In this document: in pieces, positions 1-5,941 of the stretch | How positions within the stretch are numbered: the stretch's first letter is position 1 | Layout of the letters: each line of letters opens with the position of its first letter | Assembly: GCA_947441875.1 (NCBI GenBank) | Contig: CANEUR010000027.1 | Location: 1-9,599, forward strand | Direction: 5' to 3' | DNA length: 9,599 bases | Origin: Rickettsiales bacterium | GTDB taxonomy: Bacteria; Pseudomonadota; Alphaproteobacteria; Rickettsiales; UBA1997 | Made by a program: the position numbers and the translations under genes | The notes under the pieces: model-generated | What the model saw: the letters and a program-made list of their open reading frames with translations, nothing else | Told to the model about the DNA's origin: nothing | Database searches by the model: none

Positions 1-1615
1 CATTAACCTCAAGATCGCCTTGTTTTGCATTTTCGCCAATGATCATGCCAGCATAAACTTTTTGTTGAGGTTTAACAAACATAACTCCACGATCTTGCAG
101 GTTCCAAAGAGCATAAGCAACTGCTTCACCTGGATCGGTGGCAATTAAGGCTCCATTTTTTTTGTTAGACATCTCACCTTTATATGGTGCATAAGCATGA
201 AAAATGCGATTTAATACACCAGAGCCTTTGGTATCGGTTAAAAACTCACTTTGATAACCAATTAAACCTCGAGAAGGAACATAAAATACTAGGCGAGTTT
301 TTCCTCCAGAAGAGGGTTTCATTTCGATCATTTCGCCTTTTCTTGAAGAAAGTTTTTCAACTACCGAACCGCTAAAATTATCGTCGACATCAATTACTAC
401 TTCTTCGATTGGCTCTAATATTTGTTTATCGGTGGTTTTTTTAAATAAAACTCTTGGTCTTGAAACAGAAAGTTCAAAACCTTCTCTTCTCATGTTTTCA
501 ATCAATACTCCAAGTTGCAATTCGCCTCTACCACCAACTTCAAAAGCATCTTTACCTTCGGATTCTTTTACTTTGATAGCCACATTAGTTTCGGCCTCGG
601 CAAATAATCTGTCGCGTATCATACGTGAGGTTACTTTACTACCTTCGGTGCCAGCTAAAGGAGAATCGTTAACGCCAATAGTAATTGCCATAGTTGGCGG
701 ATCAATTGGAGTTGATTTAATTGGGGTATCTACTGAAATATCGCATAGAGTATCAGAAACTGAAGCTTTTTCTAGGCCAGCAATGCAAACAATATCGCCT
801 GCCATGGCTTCTTCAACAGTGATTTTTTCAATTCCTCGAAATACATGAAGCTTGGTAAGTCTGCCTTGTTCAACTAATTGACCATCTAGATTTATGGCTT
901 TAAAGTTCATCATGTTTTTAGCTTTGCCAGAATAAATTCGACCAATCAACATTCTGCCAAAATATGGACTACGATCTAGTAAGGTAGAAAGCATAGCAAA
1001 AGGAGCTTCAGCATCAAATTTTGGTGGCTCAACATGTTTTAGAATCAGGTTAAATAAAGGAGAAAGATCGGTTCGAGCATCTTTTTCGATATCGCTCACA
1101 CACCAGCCGTCTCTACCTACAGCATATAAAACTGGAAAATCAAGCTGTTTTTCGTTGGCGTTTAATGATACAAATAAATCGAAAATTTCATCGAGAACTT
1201 CGTTTGGTCGAGCATCTTGTCGATCGATTTTATTGATAATAACAATGGGGCATAAGCCAAGAGCTAAAGCTTTTGAAAGCACAAATTTGGTTTGAGGCAT
1301 GACACCTTCGGCAGAATCTACTAGCAATAAACAGCTATCTGCCATGCATAAAACTCGCTCTACTTCGCCACCAAAATCGGCATGACCTGGAGTATCGATA
1401 ACATTAATTTTTTGATCTTGCCACATTAAAGAAGTGCATTTTGCCAAAATGGTAATACCTCTTTCTTTTTCAAGATCGTTAGAATCCATTACTCTAGTTT
1501 CTATTTGTTGGTGATTGCGAAAAGTGCCGCTTTGTTTTAACATAGCGTCAATTAAAGTGGTTTTGCCGTGGTCAACGTGAGCTATAATGGCAACATTTCT
1601 AAATTTAGTAATCAT
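1..1615 (-). CDS. typA: GTP-binding protein TypA/BipA, 3' end cut by the window edge
   Basis: Ribosome-associated translational GTPase of the EF-G/LepA superfamily, linked in other bacteria to ribosome assembly and stress adaptation; cytoplasmic. The reverse-strand reading frame starts at the ATG at 1613-1615 and stays open to the left edge, giving about 538 codons of a family that usually has about 600, so only the C-terminal end is missing. Visible GTPase motifs: P-loop HVDHGKTT at residues 13-20, switch I EKERGIT near 49-55, DTPGH at 74-78 and NKID at 128-131. The TypA-type C-terminal half follows, with GGRGELQLG and, further on, VPSRGLIGYQSEF. It lies 90 bases downstream of tsf on the same strand, so it may be the third gene of an rpsB-tsf-typA unit, with a hairpin in the gap. 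There is no purine-rich ribosome binding site before the start. Identification is secure. Confidence 0.96.
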   Translation of the reverse strand, partial: MITKFRNVAIIAHVDHGKTTLIDAMLKQSGTFRNHQQIETRVMDSNDLEKERGITILAKCTSLMWQDQKINVIDTPGHADFGGEVERVLCMADSCLLLVDSAEGVMPQTKFVLSKALALGLCPIVIINKIDRQDARPNEVLDEIFDLFVSLNANEKQLDFPVLYAVGRDGWCVSDIEKDARTDLSPLFNLILKHVEPPKFDAEAPFAMLSTLLDRSPYFGRMLIGRIYSGKAKNMMNFKAINLDGQLVEQGRLTKLHVFRGIEKITVEEAMAGDIVCIAGLEKASVSDTLCDISVDTPIKSTPIDPPTMAITIGVNDSPLAGTEGSKVTSRMIRDRLFAEAETNVAIKVKESEGKDAFEVGGRGELQLGVLIENMRREGFELSVSRPRVLFKKTTDKQILEPIEEVVIDVDDNFSGSVVEKLSSRKGEMIEMKPSSGGKTRLVFYVPSRGLIGYQSEFLTDTKGSGVLNRIFHAYAPYKGEMSNKKNGALIATDPGEAVAYALWNLQDRGVMFVKPQQKVYAGMIIGENAKQGDLEVN

Positions 1616-1642
1616 ATTTTGAGAAGTATTTTAAGATATTAT

Positions 1643-1680
1643 TTCGCTAAAATAATGTGGTTTTTTATTATTTTAGCGAA
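1643..1680 (-). repeat. 14-bp perfect inverted repeat between tsf and typA (hairpin, possible attenuator or terminator)
   Basis: TTCGCTAAAATAAT at 1643-1656 is exactly complementary to ATTATTTTAGCGAA at 1667-1680, with a 10-base loop. It sits in the 90-base gap after the tsf stop and before the typA start. As RNA of the minus strand it would form a stable hairpin. However, the stem is followed by ATAATATCTT rather than a run of U, so it is not a textbook intrinsic terminator. It could be a leaky terminator, a processing or stability element, or the leader structure of typA. Confidence 0.55.
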
Positions 1681-1705
1681 TAAAAAAGGGGAGTGTTAAG
1701 CCCAA

Positions 1706-2608
1706 TTATTGAGTTTTGGTCATGTTGGCAACTTCATCTGCAAAATTATTTATTACTTTTTCGATACCATCGCCTAGAATGAAAAATTTGAAATCAGAGA
1801 TAGTAGTTTTAGTATTGTTTTGAGTGCTAAAATTATTTAATAAATCTTTAATTTTAAGTTTATCATCTATAACAAAATTTTGCTCAAGTAACACAACTTC
1901 TTCGTAATATTTTTTGATTCTGCCTTCCAGCATTTTTTCGATAATATTTTCTGGTTTGCCAGAGGCTTTTGCTTGCTCTTTTAAAATATCAATTTCGCGA
2001 TTTAGTTTAGCAGGATCAAGGGTTTCAATGTTTAAAGCATCTGGTTTGGTAGCTGCAATGTGCATTGAAATTTGTTTGCCTAATTCTTGTAAAGCATTTA
2101 GATTACTGCAAGAGCTTTCGATGCCAACCAAAACGGCAATTTTCCCCATTTGAGGGGCGATTTGGTTGTGAATATAACTTACCACGACACCATTTTTTAC
2201 TTCTAGATTAGCCATTCTGCGAAATTGAATATTTTCGCCAATAATAGCAATTTGTTCTTTGATGTTTGTATCGGAATCGGTTTTTAATTTTTCAAAATCG
2301 TTATAAGTGAGAGCGGTTTTTGATAAAGATAAAACGAACTGTTGAAAAGTTGGATTTTTGGCAACAAAATCGGTTTCGGAATTCACTTCGATAATAACAG
2401 CTTTTTTACCATCAACAGCAACTGCTACAACACCTTCGGAAGCAACTCTACTAGTTTTTTTAGAAGCAGAAGATAAGCCTTTTTTTCTGAGCCAATCAAC
2501 TGATTTTTCAAAATCGGAGTTATTTTCAAGTAAGGCTTTATTGCAATCGGCGATGCCACAACCAGTAGAATCGCGAAGTTTTTTAATAAGTGCAAGATTG
2601 TTAGACAT
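1706..2608 (-). CDS. tsf: Elongation factor Ts (EF-Ts)
   Basis: Guanine-nucleotide exchange factor for EF-Tu, recycling EF-Tu-GDP to EF-Tu-GTP during translation elongation; cytoplasmic. The protein has 300 residues, a normal length. The N-terminal UBA-like segment (residues 3-45) has the typical pattern with RDSTGCGIADC and the helix DWLRKKG. The EF-Tu-contacting TDFV motif is at 79-82 within VNSETDFVAKN. The two core subdomains follow, ending in the usual LLEQ-F-V segment (near 241-247) and the C-terminal FILGDGIEKV region. The ATG lies only 3 bases after the rpsB stop (2612-2614), so the two genes are almost certainly cotranscribed and probably translationally coupled. No Shine-Dalgarno sequence is visible; the start is set by alignment to the family and by the rpsB stop. 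The rpsB-tsf pair is conserved across bacteria; what follows it here, typA instead of the common pyrH-frr, is less usual. Confidence 0.97.
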   Translation of the reverse strand: MSNNLALIKKLRDSTGCGIADCNKALLENNSDFEKSVDWLRKKGLSSASKKTSRVASEGVVAVAVDGKKAVIIEVNSETDFVAKNPTFQQFVLSLSKTALTYNDFEKLKTDSDTNIKEQIAIIGENIQFRRMANLEVKNGVVVSYIHNQIAPQMGKIAVLVGIESSCSNLNALQELGKQISMHIAATKPDALNIETLDPAKLNREIDILKEQAKASGKPENIIEKMLEGRIKKYYEEVVLLEQNFVIDDKLKIKDLLNNFSTQNNTKTTISDFKFFILGDGIEKVINNFADEVANMTKTQ

Positions 2609-2611
2609 AGT

Positions 2612-3688
2612 TTATTTATTTTCGGTTTTGGGTTTTATTGGTTTTTTATCGGCAAATTTAGGAGTAAAGGAGTTTGGTTTTTTTGGAGCGTTATTTCTGT
2701 TGTCATTTCTGTTGTCTGGTTTTTTTGGAGCATTACTTCTGTTGTTTGGTTTGCTTGGTTTTTTATCGGCATCTTTACCTGCTGAATTTGCATTTTCAAA
2801 TTTACCTTCGGGTTTAACGAATTTTCTTTTGTTGTCAAAAGTTTTAGATGGTTTTTCGTTGTTTTTCTTCACTTCAGAAAGATTTTCTAAAAAGCTTTTT
2901 TCAGCTATTTTATTAATATCAAGGCCAGAAGCTAGCATATTTTCTTTTGTGCCAGCAATTACTGCATCAGAAATCAGGCGACAAAATAATTTTATTGATT
3001 TAGTAGAATCGTCGTTACCTGGAATTGGATAAGAGATTTTATCGGGGTTGCAGTTGGTATCGATTAAAGCCATAATAGGAATATTGAGTTTTTTAGCTTC
3101 GGCAATTGCTAAAGATTCTTTGTTAATATCTATAACTACTACTAAATCTGGATAGCCACCCATATTTTTAATGCCACCGAGATTTTGTTCGAGCTTTATT
3201 CTTTGGCGATCAAGAGTGAGTTTTTCTTTTTTGTTAAAACCAATTTCGGTATCTTTGAGTTGATCTTCTACTTTTTTAAGAGTGCGTATAGATTGTGAAA
3301 TAGTTTTATAGTTAGTAAGCATACCGCCTAACCAACGACTATTTACATAGTATTGACCACAGCGCACAGCAGACTCGGCAACTGCTTCTACTGCTTGTTT
3401 TTTAGTGGCAATAAATAAAATTCGACCGTTATTTTTAGCGATTTCTTTGACTGTTTTTAAGCTATTATGAAGCAATTGTGCAGTTTTGTTTAGATCAATA
3501 ATGCTAATGCCGTTGCGACTAGTATAAATATATTTTGACATTTTTGGGTTTCTTCTCATGGTTTTATGACCAAAATGAAAACCAGCATCGATAAGTTGTT
3601 TGATAGAAAATTGAGGCAAAAGTACTTGTTGAATATTTTGCGAAGGGATGTTTTCTGTTGTTGAAGTATCAGGCTCTAAGGTAGACAT
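2612..3688 (-). CDS. rpsB: 30S ribosomal protein S2 with a long repetitive C-terminal tail
   Basis: Ribosomal protein S2 of the small subunit; in other bacteria it binds late in assembly and is needed for recruiting S1. The S2 core spans about residues 25-258: AGFHFGHKT..NPKM near 35-50, the signature YVNSRWLGGMLTN at 114-126, and DLVVVID..ESLAIAEAKKLNIPI..DTNCNPD..YPIPGNDD near 181-227. At 358 residues it is roughly 100 longer than compact bacterial S2. About 20 residues precede the core, and a hydrophilic Lys/Asn/Pro-rich tail runs from about 272 to the end. The tail has nested repeats: ADKKPxKP at 307-314 and 346-353, and NRxNAPKKP at 316-324 and 330-338. Extended S2 tails are known in alphaproteobacteria, but this one looks repeat-built. 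First gene of the minus-strand translation block; tsf follows after 3 bases. A hairpin lies in the leader. The start has no visible Shine-Dalgarno sequence. Confidence 0.96.
   Translation of the reverse strand: MSTLEPDTSTTENIPSQNIQQVLLPQFSIKQLIDAGFHFGHKTMRRNPKMSKYIYTSRNGISIIDLNKTAQLLHNSLKTVKEIAKNNGRILFIATKKQAVEAVAESAVRCGQYYVNSRWLGGMLTNYKTISQSIRTLKKVEDQLKDTEIGFNKKEKLTLDRQRIKLEQNLGGIKNMGGYPDLVVVIDINKESLAIAEAKKLNIPIMALIDTNCNPDKISYPIPGNDDSTKSIKLFCRLISDAVIAGTKENMLASGLDINKIAEKSFLENLSEVKKNNEKPSKTFDNKRKFVKPEGKFENANSAGKDADKKPSKPNNRSNAPKKPDNRNDNRNNAPKKPNSFTPKFADKKPIKPKTENK
2630..2771 (-). repeat. Nested direct repeats inside the 3' end of rpsB
   Basis: Several exact or near-exact in-frame repeats build the S2 tail. 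A 17-bp exact repeat is at 2638-2654 and 2755-2771 on the plus strand. A 29-bp unit at 2675-2703 recurs at 2717-2745 with two mismatches and a 42-base period. A 12-bp perfect tandem repeat is at 2693-2704 and 2705-2716, encoding the tetrapeptide DNRN twice. All periods are multiples of three, so the frame is preserved. The pattern suggests recent slippage or duplication. Confidence 0.85.
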
Positions 3689-3711
3689 ATTTTTATAATT
3701 TGGTTAAGTAA

Positions 3712-3761
3712 ATAAATAACAAAAGTTTAAACTAATTTAAACACCAAATTTTGTTATTTAT
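3712..3761 (-). promoter_or_regulatory. Long hairpin in the rpsB mRNA leader
   Basis: A 13-bp perfect stem (ATAAATAACAAAA at 3712-3724 with TTTTGTTATTTAT at 3749-3761) continues directly into a 7-bp stem (GTTTAAA at 3725-3731 with TTTAAAC at 3736-3742) capped by a 4-base loop. The only interruption is a 6-base bulge at 3743-3748. In the rpsB transcript it ends 23 bases before the ATG. Autoregulation of rpsB-tsf by S2 binding to the leader is known in gammaproteobacteria. That this hairpin does the same here is inference. It has no following U-run in either direction, so a terminator is unlikely. Confidence 0.5.
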
Positions 3762-3865
3762 AAAGTGCCACAAAGCCTTGTTATGCAAGACTAAAATGGT
3801 TGTTAAATAAATTTTACATTACAAACATTAAAATAAATTTTGTATGCAAAAGTTTGTTAAAATTA

Positions 3866-3919
3866 AGTTTTACAAATAATAACAATTAGTTAAAATTTAT
3901 TATTTATGTTTGTAAAACT
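3866..3919. repeat. 11-bp inverted repeat upstream of ccmA
   Basis: AGTTTTACAAA at 3866-3876 is exactly complementary to TTTGTAAAACT at 3909-3919. Further pairing is possible inward (TAATAA with TTATTA) if a few right-arm bases bulge out. It lies 48 bases before the ccmA start. It could be a regulator site, a leader hairpin, or a chance product of very A/T-rich sequence; the perfect 11-bp arms containing a C/G pair make pure chance less likely. Confidence 0.4.
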
Positions 3920-3967
3920 GCTAAAATTTTAATTCATAAAAATAAAATTGCAAACTAATTTTTATCT

Positions 3968-4576
3968 ATGCTTACAATTTCTGATATAGAAGTTTATCAC
4001 CATCATCAAAAAATTTTTAGTCAAGTTGGTTTTAGTTTGCCTTTAGGTTGTTGTTTGCTTATTAAAGGGCCAAACGGTATTGGCAAAACTTCTTTACTTA
4101 AAGCTATTGCTGGCATTTGTCAAATAGAAAAAGGCGAAATATTTTGGCAAAAGCAAAATATTAAACAAATATTGCCAAGCTTTCAGCAAGAAATAAAATT
4201 TATAGGGCATAAAAATTTTTTTAAATCACAATTTTCGGTGTTAGAAAATTTGCTGTTTTATAGCAAGCTCACTGCTACCGAAATTACTGTGCCTATGGCA
4301 ATGCATTTTTTTGGTCTTACAGAAATTTGCCATCATAAAATTGGCAAACTTTCTGCAGGTTGGCAACAGAGATGTTTGTTAGCTTTATTGCTTACTTACG
4401 ATGCCAATTTATGGCTTTTAGATGAGCCAACCAAAAATCTCGATATGGCTGGTAAACAACAGTTAAAAGGCTTAATCAAAACCAAAATTATGCAAAATGG
4501 TATAGTGATTATTGCTACTCACACCAATATTTTTGACGACATTGGGCAGAGTTTATTTTTGCACGATTTTATATAG
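3968..4576 (+). CDS. ccmA: Haem exporter ATP-binding protein CcmA (cytochrome c maturation)
   Basis: ATPase subunit of the CcmAB transporter of cytochrome c maturation system I, which helps release haem-loaded CcmE for attachment to apocytochromes in the periplasm; peripheral on the inner membrane. The 202 residues match the short single-domain CcmA length. Walker A GPNGIGKT at 34-41, ABC signature LSAGWQQR at 128-135 (the CcmA-type LSAG rather than LSGG), Walker B LWLLDEP at 148-154 and the switch histidine in ATHTN at 185 are all present, so it should be an active ATPase. Family recognition rests on LSAG and the compact size; another small ABC ATPase is possible but less likely. It stands alone: ccmB does not follow, and the next gene is convergent 11 bases away. 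Cytochrome c1 encoded in this window would be a client of the pathway. The first ATG is used; no ribosome binding site is seen. Confidence 0.88.
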   Translation: MLTISDIEVYHHHQKIFSQVGFSLPLGCCLLIKGPNGIGKTSLLKAIAGICQIEKGEIFWQKQNIKQILPSFQQEIKFIGHKNFFKSQFSVLENLLFYSKLTATEITVPMAMHFFGLTEICHHKIGKLSAGWQQRCLLALLLTYDANLWLLDEPTKNLDMAGKQQLKGLIKTKIMQNGIVIIATHTNIFDDIGQSLFLHDFI

Positions 4577-4587
4577 TTTTATAAATA

Positions 4588-5571
4588 TTAGCGACACATA
4601 CAAGGTGTGGTACCAAGAGATGAATCAGACACATCTCCTGTTGGGGATTCTTCATCATGTTGTTGTTTAAGTTCTTCTTTCGCCAATTGACATGCTAAAA
4701 TTTTACCAATAACAGCAACTAGCAAACCCGATGAAAAAGAAGCCATAGGAGATGCGTTACCACGAACTTCTGCAACTTCTTTAACAGATAACCCTACGAC
4801 TGTTTCTGCTACAATATTTGGAACTGCTGTTGTAACTAAATAACGAGCGACATTTTTTGTTAATTCACATATTGTTTGATGTAATATTTCAGGATTTCTG
4901 TTGGCTTCTGCAATTATTTTTAGATCTTCTATAGTTAAGTTTTTTACTACAAAATATAATTGCTTAACTAGTTCTTCTTTATTAGTTGGTATTTTAAATG
5001 GAGATGTTGCTATATCTTGTATTTCTGTGTCGTTCAATATTAGCGGTATTTCGTCTTGTTGCGAAGAATTTATTCTATCAATTAATGCTTTTATAATAAC
5101 AGAAGAAATAAATATAGCTCCTGGTATAGTGAGAACATTTTTTATAAAATAAGCTTCAGAGTGAATAAAAAACTCATGAGTTTTTTGTTTAACTGTATCT
5201 AATGCTTCTTTTTCAGTTTTGCCTTGTTTTATTAATAGTTCGGTCTCTTCTTTTTGAAATGTTGCAATTTCATCAAGTAATGATTGTTTGCCTAATTTTT
5301 CCATAACAACATCAGCTAAACCAATATCAAGCCAAGTTTTTTTCTTCTCTTGTTTTTTGTAATTATCAAGATTTAATTCAATTAGTTGGTCAAGTGAACG
5401 ATTGTAATGATTTCCATTTAAATATTCTTTTAATATTTCTTGGGTTGTTGCAGGGTTTTGATTAAATACCTTCCTTAATACTGAGGCATTCCATAAAACA
5501 ATACATAAAGTAGTGCACAAAAGAGGTTTTCTTGTTTGCAAAATATAGACTTCATCTGTTTGTCTAGGCAT
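4588..5571 (-). CDS. Hypothetical protein, probably membrane-associated, no recognised family
   Basis: I do not recognise this 327-residue protein. It opens with a short polar stretch, then basic residues R14-K15 and a hydrophobic run at about 16-32, which could be a signal anchor or an uncleaved signal. Residues about 70-135 are highly charged and probably helical, with coiled-coil character near 98-133. A second hydrophobic stretch lies at about 146-164, a weaker one near 244-262, and a third at about 279-296. The end is acidic and polar and closes with CMCR, two cysteines one residue apart. No catalytic motif is visible. It has a long intact frame, a TAA stop, and composition broadly like its neighbours. 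It is convergent with ccmA and separated from petA by 534 bases. A perfect consensus promoter at 5782-5809 faces it with a leader of roughly 200 bases. It could be a lineage-specific envelope protein or secreted effector; that is inference. Confidence 0.7.
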   Translation of the reverse strand: MPRQTDEVYILQTRKPLLCTTLCIVLWNASVLRKVFNQNPATTQEILKEYLNGNHYNRSLDQLIELNLDNYKKQEKKKTWLDIGLADVVMEKLGKQSLLDEIATFQKEETELLIKQGKTEKEALDTVKQKTHEFFIHSEAYFIKNVLTIPGAIFISSVIIKALIDRINSSQQDEIPLILNDTEIQDIATSPFKIPTNKEELVKQLYFVVKNLTIEDLKIIAEANRNPEILHQTICELTKNVARYLVTTAVPNIVAETVVGLSVKEVAEVRGNASPMASFSSGLLVAVIGKILACQLAKEELKQQHDEESPTGDVSDSSLGTTPCMCR

Positions 5572-5680
5572 GTTTAATTGTAATTAATTTTGAGCATAAA
5601 TTGGAACTGTTGCGCCACAAATTATACGAATTTCCATCTTTAGAGGGGTTGTTACATCCCAAATTGTATTTTACTTTATT

Positions 5681-5705
5681 TACCATTTTTGGTATAAATT
5701 TTACC
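5681..5705. promoter_or_regulatory. Overlapping dyad symmetry in the leader of the unknown gene (possible operator)
   Basis: TACCA at 5681-5685 and TGGTA at 5690-5694 form an inverted repeat with a 4-base loop. The GGTA then pairs again with TACC at 5702-5705 in a near-palindrome spanning 5691-5705 with one mismatched pair. These overlapping dyads fall in the expected transcript of the unknown gene, between its promoter and its ATG. They could be a protein site or mutually exclusive RNA hairpins. The evidence is symmetry only. Confidence 0.3.
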
Positions 5706-5781
5706 TAAATTAAAACAAATTGAGTATGCAATAGTCTCTTAGATTGTATCAAAATAAGAAATAGTATTAGTTAATAAATTA

Positions 5782-5809
5782 ATTATATTTACTAAAAAAT
5801 ATTTGTCAA
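5782..5809 (-). promoter_or_regulatory. Perfect sigma-70 consensus promoter facing the unknown gene
   Basis: On the minus strand, TTGACA (plus-strand 5804-5809) and TATAAT (plus-strand 5782-5787) match both consensus hexamers exactly, with a 16-base spacer. Transcription would start near 5775 and run left to the gene at 5571, giving a leader of about 200 bases. It is the only perfect promoter I found in the window and it lies inside the inverted-repeat pair. In A/T-rich DNA TATAAT alone is common, but TTGACA at correct spacing is much less so. Confidence 0.6.
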
Positions 5810-5896
5810 TAAAAAATTATATTTTGGGATGTAACAGTCTCATATTATATTGCGGTAATTTTTAACGAATTTTTTTAACATAGCTCAATTTAATGC

Positions 5897-5924
5897 TTGA
5901 AAAAAAAGATTGCTTGACTAAGAT
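5897..5924 (+). promoter_or_regulatory. Weak candidate promoter for petABC
   Basis: TTGAAA at 5897-5902 (5 of 6 to consensus) is followed after 16 bases by TAAGAT at 5919-5924 (4 of 6). It would place the start near 5931, about 175 bases before petA and just upstream of the small ORF at 5942. Other AT-rich hexamers nearby, such as TATAAA at 6035-6040, could serve instead, so this is tentative. Confidence 0.25.
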
Positions 5925-5941
5925 TAATAAAAATATTTTTT

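Larger units (their letters stand above)
3689..3967. other. Divergent gene-free spacer between rpsB and ccmA
   Basis: This 279-base, very A/T-rich interval must hold the start signals for rpsB (leftward) and ccmA (rightward). I find no convincing sigma-70 promoter for either gene; only partial matches occur. It contains two large inverted repeats (listed separately) and short recurrences of GTTAAAATT or a close variant around 3855, 3889 and 3920. No open frame in it is longer than a dozen codons on the plus strand. Confidence 0.6.
5643..5841. repeat. Terminal-inverted-repeat-like pair, candidate MITE or remnant
   Basis: TGTTACATCCCAAA at 5650-5663 is the exact reverse complement of TTTGGGATGTAACA at 5823-5836. 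Read inward from each side, the ends are similar further out: GAGGGGT before TGTTACATCCC on the left and GAGAC before it on the right, so both begin with GAG. A TA lies directly outside the left GAG (5641-5642) and one base beyond the right end (5843-5844). This recalls Tc1/mariner/IS630-type non-autonomous elements, but the TA duplication is imperfect and there is no transposase. A degenerate third copy lies at 5717-5738 in the same orientation as the right end, with 15 of 22 bases shared. A pair of regulator binding sites is the alternative. Confidence 0.45.

Noticed and set aside
432..848. 138-codon plus-strand open frame inside typA
   Set aside because: Antisense to the conserved TypA frame, with a low-complexity Ser/Thr-rich product and no family resemblance.
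2358..3032. 224-codon plus-strand open frame opposite tsf and rpsB, with phenylalanine/leucine-rich runs
   Set aside because: It lies wholly antisense to two secure genes; its apparent hydrophobic segments come from the complement of the Lys/Asn-rich S2 tail.
4564..4590. Possible bidirectional terminator between the convergent ccmA and unknown genes
   Set aside because: Only a 6-bp A/T stem could be drawn, with no G/C core; too weak to call.
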